NCBI RefSeq assembly: GCF_042675725.1
Contig: NZ_JBHTJN010000008.1
Coordinates: forward strand, 1-64,000
Reading direction: 5' to 3'
From: Seminibacterium arietis
GTDB taxonomy: Bacteria; Pseudomonadota; Gammaproteobacteria; Enterobacterales; Pasteurellaceae
Length of the DNA: 64,000 nucleotides
Positions 52,334 through 61,489 of this stretch are shown in pieces. The notes under the pieces are model-generated. The model was not told the DNA's origin, made no database searches, and was given only the letters and a program-made list of their open reading frames with translations. The position numbers were made by a program, and so were the translations under genes. Within the stretch, counting starts at the first letter, position 1; each line of letters starts with the position of its first letter.

Positions 52334-54022
52334 TTAATTGGCAGAACGTTTTGCAATTTCTTCATCGCGTAAAACTTGACGGAGAATTTTACCTACATTG
52401 GATTTTGGTAACTCCTCACGAAACTCAATCTCTTTTGGTACCTTATATCCTGTTAAGTATTGTCGACAATGTTGACGAATCTCATCTTTAGTCAAACTTT
52501 CATCTTTTTTCACAACAAAAATTTTAATTGTTTCTCCTGAAATTTCATGAGGGACACCAATCGCAGCGACTTCAGATACTTTGTAGTTTAACATTACGAC
52601 ATCTTCAATTTCATTTGGATAAACATTAAAACCCGATACTATAATCATATCTTTTTTACGATCTACAATGCGGAGCGTATAATTCTGATCCATCACCACA
52701 ATGTCCCCTGTCGCTAACCAGCCATCTTTTATTACTTCTGCAGTGGCTTCAGGTCTTTGCCAATAACCTTGCATTACTTGTTCACCTTTTACCCATAATT
52801 CACCTGCTTCACCTAGTTCAGCTTCTGAACCATCATCACGAACAATTTTTACATCAGTATTTGGTACAGGTACACCTATTGAACCATCGTGTTTAGTGAT
52901 ATTTACTGGACAAGCAGCAATTAACGGGGAGCATTCTGTCATACCATAGCCTTCAATAATATTACAACCTGTCATTTCATGCCAACGAGTTGCAACAGAT
53001 TGCTGAATAGACATTCCCCCACCCACAGATAATTTTAACGATGAAAAATCAACTTCTTTGAAATTTTCATTATTTAATAAAGCATTAAATAAAGTATTCA
53101 CTCCAGTAATAGCCACAAATGAATATTTTTTAATTTCTTTCACAAAGCTATCTATATCTCGAGGATTTGTAATCAACAATCCAGTTATACCTAATTCAAT
53201 AAACAATAAACAATTTACAGTTAAGGCAAACACATGATATAGAGGCAAGGCTAACACTGCTGTACGTTCACGGCTGCAATCTCCTACAAAAGGTTCTGCA
53301 ATCCATTTTGTTTGAAAAACGTTAGCAATAATATTTCCATGAGAAAGCATCGCTCCTTTTGCAACACCTGTTGTTCCTCCTGTATACTGCAAAAATGCAA
53401 TAGAATCACGAGATACACTAGGACGCACATATTGACGATATTTACCTATTGCTAATACTTCTCGAAAAGTCACTGCATGCGGTAATTTGTATTTTGGCAC
53501 TAGCTTTTTGATATATTTAACTACAAAATTCACTAAAGTGCGTTTACCAAAAGAAAGTTGATCGCCCATTCTAGTTAAAATAACGTGCTTAACTTTAGTA
53601 TTAAAAACAACTTTCTCCAACGTTGAGGCAAAATTTGATACGACAACAATCGCTTTTGCACCACTGTCTTTTAGTTGATGTTCTAGCTCACGAGGAGTAT
53701 AAAGTGGATTGACATTAACTATAGTTAACCCCGCTCGTAGAATACCAAAAAGTGCAATAGGATATTGTAATAAATTCGGCATCATTAATGCTACAGGATC
53801 TCCTACCTGTAATTTTAATACATTTTGTAAATAGGCTGCAAAAGCACGGCTACGCTCTTCCAACTTACGAAATGTCAAAACTTGCCCCATATTAACATAT
53901 GCTGCTCGGTCAGGGTGTTCACGAATTGCTTTATCAAACATATCCAAAATATTTTCATATTTTGAAGTATCTAATTCAAACGGTGCCCCTTCGGGGTAAT
54001 TTTTAAACCACGGTTTTTCCAT
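52334..54022 (-). CDS. fadD: Long-chain fatty acid-CoA ligase
   Basis: 562 residues of the ANL superfamily. YTGGTTGVAKGAMLSHGN (about residue 215) is the ATP motif, EGYGMTECSPL the acyl-adenylate motif, and GWLATGDIVVMD plus RKKDMIIVSGFNVYPNEIED mark the hinge and C-terminal lid. It activates fatty acids for beta-oxidation or membrane lipid use. Part of tsaB-slp-fadD-rnd, the order found in E. coli (yeaZ-yeaY-fadD-rnd). Confidence 0.94.
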   Translation of the reverse strand: MEKPWFKNYPEGAPFELDTSKYENILDMFDKAIREHPDRAAYVNMGQVLTFRKLEERSRAFAAYLQNVLKLQVGDPVALMMPNLLQYPIALFGILRAGLTIVNVNPLYTPRELEHQLKDSGAKAIVVVSNFASTLEKVVFNTKVKHVILTRMGDQLSFGKRTLVNFVVKYIKKLVPKYKLPHAVTFREVLAIGKYRQYVRPSVSRDSIAFLQYTGGTTGVAKGAMLSHGNIIANVFQTKWIAEPFVGDCSRERTAVLALPLYHVFALTVNCLLFIELGITGLLITNPRDIDSFVKEIKKYSFVAITGVNTLFNALLNNENFKEVDFSSLKLSVGGGMSIQQSVATRWHEMTGCNIIEGYGMTECSPLIAACPVNITKHDGSIGVPVPNTDVKIVRDDGSEAELGEAGELWVKGEQVMQGYWQRPEATAEVIKDGWLATGDIVVMDQNYTLRIVDRKKDMIIVSGFNVYPNEIEDVVMLNYKVSEVAAIGVPHEISGETIKIFVVKKDESLTKDEIRQHCRQYLTGYKVPKEIEFREELPKSNVGKILRQVLRDEEIAKRSAN

Positions 54023-54087
54023 TATTTATCCTTATCACTTTTCGGAAATTGCCGAATTTTAACATTTAATTACAAGATTATTCAAAT

Positions 54088-54639
54088 TTAATGCAGTTGG
54101 TAATGTATTTTAATAAGAGGTTTCCAGATTGAGTCAGCGTAAATGTTAAACATTGAACGGCGAAACAAAGGGGAGCCTTCCCAATCATTTGGATCATAAT
54201 ATTCAAGTGAAACATTCCAACGTTTATAGTTTTCTACTTGCACTACAGGATAAGTATATTCAGCTTGATCAATATTGCCTTTTTCTTGCAAAATTAATTT
54301 ACCCACTACAGTAATATATTGATCTTGCAATACTTTTGGATCAACGAATCCTTCTAAATAAGCGATAAAACGACCATCGGATTGTTTTTCTAAATTTGGT
54401 TTCGCTGAATATTTACTAATTGGAAAACTTAAAATTTCTAATTTTGTTTGTTTTTTTAAGGCTACAGCAGAAATAATTTGTCCACCTAACCGCACTTTTT
54501 TGCAACCACAAGTATAATCTTCTGCGTTAATTTGAGTTAGTGCCTGAATATCCACATTTTCTGTTTGTAAACCTGGCGGTATAGAAATACAGGCGGTCAA
54601 AAAAACACAACAAATTGTTATTAACGTAAATTTTTTCAT
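54088..54639 (-). CDS. slp: Slp family outer-membrane lipoprotein
   Basis: 183 residues. Signal peptide with lipobox LTAC (Cys at about residue 17), so the mature protein is lipid-anchored, followed by a beta-rich domain with VRLGGQIISAVALKKQTKLEIL and a YYDPNDWEGSPLF tail, characteristic of Slp/YeaY. Function unknown in most species. It lies between tsaB and fadD on the same strand. Confidence 0.87.
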   Translation of the reverse strand: MKKFTLITICCVFLTACISIPPGLQTENVDIQALTQINAEDYTCGCKKVRLGGQIISAVALKKQTKLEILSFPISKYSAKPNLEKQSDGRFIAYLEGFVDPKVLQDQYITVVGKLILQEKGNIDQAEYTYPVVQVENYKRWNVSLEYYDPNDWEGSPLFRRSMFNIYADSIWKPLIKIHYQLH

Positions 54640-54705
54640 ATAACCTCCAAAATTTGAGATTCCCTATTACATTTGACCGCACTTTACCCTATTTTGTTTG
54701 AACTT

Positions 54706-55419
54706 TTAGGTACGATTAGGCAATTTTTTCCATGTAACTTCATTTCGCAAATAAATTGGTTCAATTTCTACCGCACTTATCCACTCTTTTTGTAAAAATT
54801 TGGGTAGAGCAAGGCTTAACATAAATTGTGCTGAAGGTAGCTCAATACCTGTATTATTAGTTAACCCTTCTACAATAAATTGAGAATAAGCATTCCAACC
54901 AGTACCCACTCTATCCCATTTTTTTTGTTTATCATTAAGTTGATTTAATAACTTTTCAGGAGAACAAACCTGCTCATTTATGATTTCATTCCACTGTAAA
55001 AACGATTGATTTTCAATCTGTATTTTTTCTCCTTGCAAAGCACTAAAATAAACTTCGTTCATTCTTGCATCAATAGCACAGATTACATCTGTGACATTGT
55101 CACGAGAATAAAGTTGCTGTGCCATTGCAGTTAAGTTTGAAATAGGTATTGTTGGTAAATCTGCCCCAAAAGCTAAACCTTGTGCAATGCCCACACCAAC
55201 ACGAACACCAGTAAAGCTGCCTGGTCCTCGACCAAACACTAAGGCATCAACTTGATTTAAGCCAATCGCTGATTGTTGTAGAATTTCATCGATCATCGGT
55301 AAAATACGCTTAGTGTGATTACGCTGTGCCAATTCTTGTAAAGCGGTTATTTCGCCTTTATATAATAACGCTACAGAACAAGACTCTGTAGATGTATCTA
55401 GAGCTAGTAAAGTTGTCAT
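54706..55419 (-). CDS. tsaB: tRNA t6A-modification protein TsaB
   Basis: 237 residues. ASKHA-fold with TLLALDTSTESCSVAL at the start and GRGPGSFTGVRVGVGIAQGLAFG (about residue 63). TsaB partners TsaD and TsaE to make threonylcarbamoyladenosine at position 37 of tRNA. A perfect matS site (55091-55103) lies in the coding region. It heads the tsaB-slp-fadD-rnd set. Confidence 0.92.
   Translation of the reverse strand: MTTLLALDTSTESCSVALLYKGEITALQELAQRNHTKRILPMIDEILQQSAIGLNQVDALVFGRGPGSFTGVRVGVGIAQGLAFGADLPTIPISNLTAMAQQLYSRDNVTDVICAIDARMNEVYFSALQGEKIQIENQSFLQWNEIINEQVCSPEKLLNQLNDKQKKWDRVGTGWNAYSQFIVEGLTNNTGIELPSAQFMLSLALPKFLQKEWISAVEIEPIYLRNEVTWKKLPNRT
55091..55103. promoter_or_regulatory. matS site inside tsaB
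   Basis: GTGACATTGTCAC, an exact consensus match in coding sequence, 18.6 kb right of dif. Confidence 0.8.
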
Positions 55420-55550
55420 TGTTTTTTTGTATCCATAAAATTTTTTCGAATTGTACCACGTTGTTGAAATCTCGTGTATGTTTTGAAGTGGTTAAGTTTT
55501 TTAAAGATCTTATTGGATTTGTCATTAATGATATGGATATGGGAACACAA

Positions 55551-55603
55551 AGTGCGGTGCATTTTAAAGATTTTTTCTAAATTCGATAAAAACGCACCGC
55601 ACT
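55551..55603. terminator. Inverted uptake-sequence hairpin downstream of the OPA gene
   Basis: AGTGCGGTGC (55551-55560) and GCACCGCACT (55594-55603) form a 10-bp stem around a 33-nt AT-rich loop. It likely terminates the minus-strand OPA transporter gene whose stop is at 55627. Confidence 0.6.
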
Positions 55604-55626
55604 ATTTTTTGTGGAATAATTTGAAT

Positions 55627-56979
55627 CTAAACTATACTAGCTTTATTTTTCTTACTTTGATAATACACAATGATAGCAAATAATATGGAAGCCATGACAG
55701 AGAACACATCTGCTGCTATCCAAAAATAAGATAGACTTTCAAAATCGTAAATTTTTTGTCCAGCTTCATTAATTACTGTAGTTTTATCGATCATAAAACC
55801 AGTTAAAAATTCACCTAATGCGGCACCAGCATAGCCAAATACCCCCATCATACCTAATGCAATTCCAGAAGCTGATTTATGAGAAATATCAGTAGCAAGC
55901 AAACCGCCTAGGAAACAAAGCTGAATACCTAATGTAATACCAAATACAGATAAAGCAATGATAGAAAACCATGTATTTCCATTTGGAGCAAAAAGAAATG
56001 CAGCAAGAGATATTGTATTAATTAAGCTCACACCTATCGTCATCATGTTACGTTTTCCGTGTAAGAAATGATCAGATAACCAACCAGATGCAATTGTGCC
56101 TAAAATACCAACAATACTATTTACACTAATGATAGATGCAGCTTCAAGTGTGGTGTATCCTTTACCATTTTCTAAGAAGAACACTCCCCAACTATTTACG
56201 CCATAACGTGCAATATACATACAGCAAGAAGCTAATGCCAAAATCCAAATCGCTGGATTTTTTACTACTGCCCATTGATGTTTTAGTACTTCTTTGTTAT
56301 CTAATTCTTCAGTTTTTGTCTCAGTTTTTATGATAGGTTTAAACCCACAAGCTGCTGGGGAATCTTTCATAAACATTACTGCAACAAGAACACCTAATAA
56401 TCCCATTACACCAGCGAAACTAAAACCTGCACGCCAACCAAAAGCAGTAATAATCGCCGCAGTAACTACAAATGTAATCCCTTCCCCTACGTTATGTGCA
56501 ACTGACCAAAACCCATAGTAAGATCCACGTTCTTTATCTTCATACCAGCGTGACAAAGCAACTACACAAGGTCCAACCCCCATTGATTGCACCCAACCAT
56601 TAAATGCCCAGATGATCGTTAATGCAATTGCACTAGTAGTCATTCCTGTTGCAAAATTACATAATGCAGAAAAAAACAGTCCTACAGATAAAAAACGAAC
56701 AACATTTGAGTGATCTGCAACTGCACTATTTACAAATTTGCCAACAGCATAAGTGATAAATACAGCTGAACCAATTACGCCTATTTCTGTTGCAGTCAGT
56801 AGGTTATTATTTACTAGTGCTGGTTTCGCTACGTTGAATGATAAACGACAAACATAGTAGAGTGCATAAGCAAAAGAAAATGCCCAAAAGTTCTTCATTC
56901 TAGTACTTTTGAACATTTTTTCTGTGTAATTCCCCAAAGGGATAGCTGGGCTTGCTTTAAAGAAAGTTAAGATAGACAT
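55627..56979 (-). CDS. Organophosphate:phosphate antiporter (OPA family MFS), unknown substrate
   Basis: 450 residues and about twelve transmembrane segments, with family features FAYALYYVCRLSFNVA near residue 40, a WYEDKERGSYYGFWSVAHNVGEG stretch and YGVNSWGVFFLENGKG. The sequence is of the OPA family (GlpT/UhpT/UhpC) but differs from Haemophilus GlpT, so glycerol-3-phosphate is not assured. The gene is preceded 205 nt upstream by an inositol-monophosphatase-like gene on the same strand; a phosphorylated polyol or sugar is therefore a plausible substrate. Ribosome site GGAG before the ATG. Confidence 0.75.
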   Translation of the reverse strand: MSILTFFKASPAIPLGNYTEKMFKSTRMKNFWAFSFAYALYYVCRLSFNVAKPALVNNNLLTATEIGVIGSAVFITYAVGKFVNSAVADHSNVVRFLSVGLFFSALCNFATGMTTSAIALTIIWAFNGWVQSMGVGPCVVALSRWYEDKERGSYYGFWSVAHNVGEGITFVVTAAIITAFGWRAGFSFAGVMGLLGVLVAVMFMKDSPAACGFKPIIKTETKTEELDNKEVLKHQWAVVKNPAIWILALASCCMYIARYGVNSWGVFFLENGKGYTTLEAASIISVNSIVGILGTIASGWLSDHFLHGKRNMMTIGVSLINTISLAAFLFAPNGNTWFSIIALSVFGITLGIQLCFLGGLLATDISHKSASGIALGMMGVFGYAGAALGEFLTGFMIDKTTVINEAGQKIYDFESLSYFWIAADVFSVMASILFAIIVYYQSKKNKASIV

Positions 56980-57156
56980 AATAAAGCTCCTTTCTACATA
57001 AATACTTTGATATAATTAACCAACTTTGAAACTACAGTTTGGCTTTAAATTAAAAAGAATGCTGCCAATAACGATTGACTGTAACACGATAAAAACTAAA
57101 AACCTTTGACTTTTCTACTATTCGATATTCTTCCTTTTATTGTAAACTGTGTTTTC

Positions 57157-57176
57157 ATCTAATTTTTCAATTAGAT
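57157..57176 (-). repeat. GAAA-loop hairpin between the two genes of the pair
   Basis: Minus strand: ATCTAATT-GAAA-AATTAGAT, an 8-bp stem, at the 3' side of the phosphatase gene. There is no T-run, so an RNA processing or stability hairpin fits better than a terminator. Confidence 0.45.
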
Positions 57177-57184
57177 ACGTAAAT

Positions 57185-57982
57185 TTAAGAGAAAGAATCT
57201 CTCATATGACTTAATGTATTAAAAAGTTCTTCTGAAGAAGTGGCTAAAATATAATTTCCTTTTAGCAATCCATCGTTTTCCATGAAATTATTCGTTTTTC
57301 CACCCGCTTCATTTATCAACAATATGGCAGCAAAAGTATCCCAAGCATTAATATGTGGCTCAAAATAACCTATTAAACGTCCAGCAGCGACATAAGCAAG
57401 CATCAAGGCTCCAGAACCATTACGAATAAACATTCCACCATCAAGTAATATTTGGTGCATAATTGGAGTGAATGTACTTGGGTGAACACGATGAGAAACA
57501 CCTAATCCCATTAAACCTTCTTTTAAAGAAACCGCACTTGCAGTTGATATAGGTTTATCATTTAGAAAAGCTCCCTGTCCTTTCATAGCATGGAAAAGCT
57601 CATTATGTTGAACATCAAATACCACACCTGAAACGATTTCTTGCTTATATAAAACCGCTATAGAAATACACCAAGCATGTAAACCATACAGAAACGGACT
57701 AGTTCCATCAATTGGATCAACTACCCAACAAAATTGTTGTTCTAAATGATCAGCTCCCGATTCTTCTCCTAAAAAACCGTCATCTGGAAAACGTTCTTTT
57801 AATGCTTCTTTAATGATATTTTCAACAGTTTTATCTGCAATACTCACTAAATCTTGTTGCTCACCTTTCTTGCATTCAATTTCAAGCTTATCCCTATTTA
57901 AATAAAAATTAAGAGCAGCCTCCCCTGCTTTTTTTGCAATCTCTTTTGAAAACAAGTAACGCTCTTTTATTGCAACATTCAT
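57185..57982 (-). CDS. Inositol-monophosphatase family phosphatase
   Basis: 265 residues. Metal-site motifs: GEESGADH (FLGEESG, about residue 74), WVVDPIDGTSPFLYG (about 90) and INAWDTFAAILLINEAGG (about 213). This fits lithium-sensitive Mg-phosphatases such as inositol-1-phosphatase; histidinol phosphatase and 3',5'-bisphosphate nucleotidase are other members. It is distinct from a typical SuhB by context: it is followed by an OPA transporter, so it may dephosphorylate the imported compound. Ribosome site GGAGGAATT. An uptake sequence (57531-57539) is embedded. Confidence 0.82.
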   Translation of the reverse strand: MNVAIKERYLFSKEIAKKAGEAALNFYLNRDKLEIECKKGEQQDLVSIADKTVENIIKEALKERFPDDGFLGEESGADHLEQQFCWVVDPIDGTSPFLYGLHAWCISIAVLYKQEIVSGVVFDVQHNELFHAMKGQGAFLNDKPISTASAVSLKEGLMGLGVSHRVHPSTFTPIMHQILLDGGMFIRNGSGALMLAYVAAGRLIGYFEPHINAWDTFAAILLINEAGGKTNNFMENDGLLKGNYILATSSEELFNTLSHMRDSFS

Positions 57983-58130
57983 AATAATTCCTCCTATTTT
58001 TCAGTAAGAATCTATTTAACAATCAATACTCAAACTGTACTATCACAAGCATTTTAAATATGCATAAATGACATCAAGGCATTTCAGAATGAATATTTTC
58101 TTATTTAGAATATCAAAATGTTTATTTCAT

Positions 58131-58152
58131 TTCTATGAAATGCGTCACACTT
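58131..58152. promoter_or_regulatory. Candidate CRP site between the phosphatase and trpE
   Basis: The core TATGA-N6-TCACA (58134-58149) is a close match to the CRP consensus TGTGA-N6-TCACA in one half and imperfect in the other. Located about 150 bp before the minus-strand phosphatase gene, a natural target for catabolite control. A role for trpE is less likely. Confidence 0.45.
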
Positions 58153-58218
58153 TGGCAAAAAACAAAAAATAATGAACTAGTAATTTACTAAAGATTAAAA
58201 ATAAAGATTAGATAAGCC

Positions 58219-58252
58219 TTGACAACATAATAATATACTAGTTTAATAGTAC
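58219..58252 (+). promoter_or_regulatory. Promoter and TrpR operator of the trp operon
   Basis: -35 TTGACA (58219-58224), 17-nt spacer and -10 TTTAAT (58242-58247). Overlapping the -10 is ATACTAGTTTAATAGTAC (58235-58252), a near-palindrome closely resembling the E. coli trp operator core ACTAGTTAACTAGTAC. Start of transcription would be near 58254, only about 25 nt before trpE. Confidence 0.75.
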
Positions 58253-58278
58253 AAAAGTTTTTTTAAGGAAATAAGTTA

Positions 58279-59814
58279 ATGGCTTTTGTTCATACCCTAC
58301 TGCATTCTATACCTTATCATGATGATCCTACAGCAATTTTTGTTACTGTTTGTCAAAATAAAAAAAACTCCCTTTTGCTGGAATCAGCAGAAATCAGCAG
58401 TAAAAATAGTTTAAAGAGTCTGCTTTTAATTAGCCCAGCAATTAAAATTGTGTGTCATAACAACCATGTCAGTTTTTTTGCTCAATCTACAAATGGAAAG
58501 GCGACATTACCTCTGATTAAACAACGATTGCAAAATATTTCTCAACTAGTCACTGAAGATGATAATCATATTGAAGTCGCCTTTGCACCTCTATCAACTA
58601 ATTTAGATGAAGATAGCAAATTACAAGCACCTACTGTTTTTGATGGTTTACGCTGTGTAGTTGGGCTTTATGCAGAAAGTGAAATCCCTGTTTTACTTGG
58701 CGGATTGTTTAGTTATGATTTAGTAACAAATTTTATTCCAATGGAAAATATTCCGTTAAAAGATGATGAATTACATTGTCCTGATTATGTATTTTATTTA
58801 GCTGAACAGTTATTAGTGATCGATCATCAAAAACAACAAACTGAACTACAAACTTTTTGCTTTGATCCTATAGAATTGCCATGTTTAAAACAGGCTGCTT
58901 TCGAGATTCAAAAAAAATTACAGAAAATTGAACCGCACTTAACTATTAAACCAGCCCCAACTACTGTCAATGAAAATTTAAATGATACTCAATTTAAAAA
59001 AATTATTGAGCAATTAAAACAGCATATTTATATGGGTGATGTATTTCAAATCGTGCCATCACGACGTTTTTCAATACCGTGTCCAAATCCTTTATCTAGT
59101 TATCGTCGTCTTAAACAAACTAATCCAAGTCCGTACATGGTATACATGCAAGATGAAGACTTCACGTTATTTTGTGCATCGCCTGAAAGTGCGTTGAAAT
59201 TTAATTCAGCTAATCGCCAATTAGAAATTTATCCTATTGCTGGATCTCGCCCAAGAGGATTTAACTCAGACGGTAATATTGATCTTGAACTTGATGCCCG
59301 CTTGGAATTAGAACTTAGACTAGATAAAAAAGAATTAGCAGAGCATTTAATGTTAGTGGATTTAGCTCGAAATGATATTGCTCGAGTTTGTGAAAGTGGT
59401 AGCCGCTATGTCAAAAACCTCATGCAAGTAGATCGCTATTCACATATCATGCATTTAGTATCCCGTGTAGTAGGCAAACTGCAGTCAGAATTAGACGCAT
59501 TACACGCTTACCAAGCCTGTATGAATATGGGGACATTAACTGGTGCTCCAAAAGTTAAAGCAATGCAACTCCTCTATCAATTAGAACAACAGAAACGCCA
59601 TAGTTATGGTGGTGCAGTAGGATATTTATCTTCTGATGGAAATTTTGACACTTGTATCGTGATTCGTTCTGCTTTTGTACAAAATGACATTGCTTATATA
59701 CAAGCAGGTTGCGGTGAAGTGTTGGATTCTGATCCGCAAATGGAAGCTGACGAAACGCGTCACAAAGCCAAAGCAGTAATTAACGCAATTTCTTATATCA
59801 ACAGTAAAGGGTAA
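58279..59814 (+). CDS. trpE: Anthranilate synthase component I
   Basis: 511 residues. The N-terminal LLLESAEISSK (about residue 32) is the tryptophan feedback motif LLES; the chorismate-binding core has FQIVPSRRFSI, SPESALKFN, IAGSRPRG and NMGTLTGAPKVKAMQLL plus AGCGEVLDSDPQMEADET. With TrpG it makes anthranilate from chorismate and glutamine. Its AAGGAAATAAG site is close to the promoter; no leader peptide or attenuator is seen upstream. Confidence 0.95.
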   Translation: MAFVHTLLHSIPYHDDPTAIFVTVCQNKKNSLLLESAEISSKNSLKSLLLISPAIKIVCHNNHVSFFAQSTNGKATLPLIKQRLQNISQLVTEDDNHIEVAFAPLSTNLDEDSKLQAPTVFDGLRCVVGLYAESEIPVLLGGLFSYDLVTNFIPMENIPLKDDELHCPDYVFYLAEQLLVIDHQKQQTELQTFCFDPIELPCLKQAAFEIQKKLQKIEPHLTIKPAPTTVNENLNDTQFKKIIEQLKQHIYMGDVFQIVPSRRFSIPCPNPLSSYRRLKQTNPSPYMVYMQDEDFTLFCASPESALKFNSANRQLEIYPIAGSRPRGFNSDGNIDLELDARLELELRLDKKELAEHLMLVDLARNDIARVCESGSRYVKNLMQVDRYSHIMHLVSRVVGKLQSELDALHAYQACMNMGTLTGAPKVKAMQLLYQLEQQKRHSYGGAVGYLSSDGNFDTCIVIRSAFVQNDIAYIQAGCGEVLDSDPQMEADETRHKAKAVINAISYINSKG

Positions 59815-59823
59815 GAGAACATT

Positions 59824-60405
59824 ATGGCAAATATCATTTTTTTAGATAATTTTGATTCCTTTACTTACAATTTAGTGGATCAATTCCGAACTCTAGGTCA
59901 TCAAGTAAAAATTTATCGTAACGATTGTGACTTAAATATAGTAGAACATACCGCACTTTCATTACCTGATTGTATTTTAGCACTATCACCAGGTCCTGGT
60001 GATCCACAACAAGCAGGAATTTTACTACCATTAATTCAGCGTTTAAAAAATAAAATACCAATGATTGGCATTTGTTTAGGACATCAAGCAATAATTCAAG
60101 CTTTCGGTGGAAAAGTTGTCCATGCAGGTGAAGTAATGCACGGCAAAGTTTCTGCAATCAACCACGATGCCGAAGGACCATTTAAAAATTTAAATAATCC
60201 AATGCCAGTAGCTCGCTATCACTCGCTAATGGGAATAGACTTACCTGATGAGTTAATCGCAAATGCTGACTATAACAATATTGTTATGGCAATAAGACAT
60301 CGTTCTTTACCAATTTGTGGATTTCAATTTCATCCTGAAAGCATTTTAACAGTACATGGAAATCAATTATTAGCAAATACAATAGAATGGCTATTATCAC
60401 GTTAG
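59824..60405 (+). CDS. trpG: Anthranilate synthase component II (glutamine amidotransferase)
   Basis: 193 residues, a stand-alone class I amidotransferase: LSPGPGDPQQAG (about residue 54), the nucleophile loop GICLGHQAI (Cys at about 83), and HPESIL (His/Glu at about 174). Not fused to TrpD, unlike E. coli. It lies 9 nt after trpE and is translated from its own site (AAGAGAAC). The separate TrpG form is the one seen in Haemophilus. Confidence 0.93.
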   Translation: MANIIFLDNFDSFTYNLVDQFRTLGHQVKIYRNDCDLNIVEHTALSLPDCILALSPGPGDPQQAGILLPLIQRLKNKIPMIGICLGHQAIIQAFGGKVVHAGEVMHGKVSAINHDAEGPFKNLNNPMPVARYHSLMGIDLPDELIANADYNNIVMAIRHRSLPICGFQFHPESILTVHGNQLLANTIEWLLSR

Positions 60406-60463
60406 ATTTAATAGTTATTTTTTGCTTTTAACTAGTTCAAATTAAGAATAACAAGGAAATATT

Positions 60464-61465
60464 ATGGATATTAACGAATTACTTTTATATTTATTTGAAG
60501 GTAAACCTCTTACTCAGCAACAATCAAAACATTTATTTACTGCGATCATAAACGGAGAATTACTTAATGAACAACTTTCTGCGGCACTAATCGCATTAAA
60601 ATTAAGAGGAGAAACTACCAAAGAAATCACTGGTGCGGTTTATGCAGCATTAGAAAATGCTGAGTTTTTTCCATCGCCCAATTATGAATTTGCTGATATT
60701 GTTGGTACAGGAGGTGATGGTGCTAATACAATCAATATTTCTACCGCTTCAGCAATTGTCGCTGCGGCTGCAGGATTTAAAGTAGCAAAACATGGTAATC
60801 GTAGCGTATCGAGTAAAAGTGGCTCAAGTGATGTATTAAATGCCCTAGGAATAAAAATTGATATGGATGCCAACACTGCTCGTAAAGCACTTGATGAAAT
60901 TAATTTATGTTTTTTATGGGCTCAACAATATCATACAGGATTTAAACATGTTGCATATGTTCGCCAACTATTAAAAACACGGACTATATTCAATATTCTA
61001 GGACCACTATGCAATCCCGCTCGTCCACCCTATCAACTTCTAGGCGTTTATTCAGCAGATTTAATTCAACCTTATGCGGAAACAGTAGCACGTTTGGGAC
61101 ATAAACATACTATTGTTGTACATGGTGCAGGGCTAGATGAAGTAGCTATCCATAGTAAAACAGATGTCGCTGAAATCCGTGACGGAAAAATAGCACGTTA
61201 TATCCTTTCCCCTCGTGATTTTGGCTTAAAATCACAACCGCTTGAGAGCTTACGTGGTGATGATCCTAATGAAAATGCTAAAATTCTTACCGCACTTTTA
61301 AAAGGAAAAGGAAAAACAGCACATGTACAAGCAGTTGCGATGAATACAGCTTTATTAATGAAATTATTTGGACATGATGATCTAAAACAAAATACTATGC
61401 AGATCATTGAACTGATTAATTCAGGTAAAGCTTTTGAAACATTAGAAAAATTAATTGTGTACTAA
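60464..61465 (+). CDS. trpD: Anthranilate phosphoribosyltransferase
   Basis: 333 residues. GTGGDGANTINIST (about residue 79) binds PRPP and metal, HGNRSVSSKSGSSDVL (about 107) and GPLCNPARPPYQLLGVYS complete the family signature. It joins anthranilate and PRPP. ACAAGGAAA precedes the ATG. The 58-nt gap from trpG is larger than the rest of the operon spacing, but no terminator is seen. Confidence 0.95.
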   Translation: MDINELLLYLFEGKPLTQQQSKHLFTAIINGELLNEQLSAALIALKLRGETTKEITGAVYAALENAEFFPSPNYEFADIVGTGGDGANTINISTASAIVAAAAGFKVAKHGNRSVSSKSGSSDVLNALGIKIDMDANTARKALDEINLCFLWAQQYHTGFKHVAYVRQLLKTRTIFNILGPLCNPARPPYQLLGVYSADLIQPYAETVARLGHKHTIVVHGAGLDEVAIHSKTDVAEIRDGKIARYILSPRDFGLKSQPLESLRGDDPNENAKILTALLKGKGKTAHVQAVAMNTALLMKLFGHDDLKQNTMQIIELINSGKAFETLEKLIVY

Positions 61466-61489
61466 TTTTTAGTTATTTGGAATAAAACT

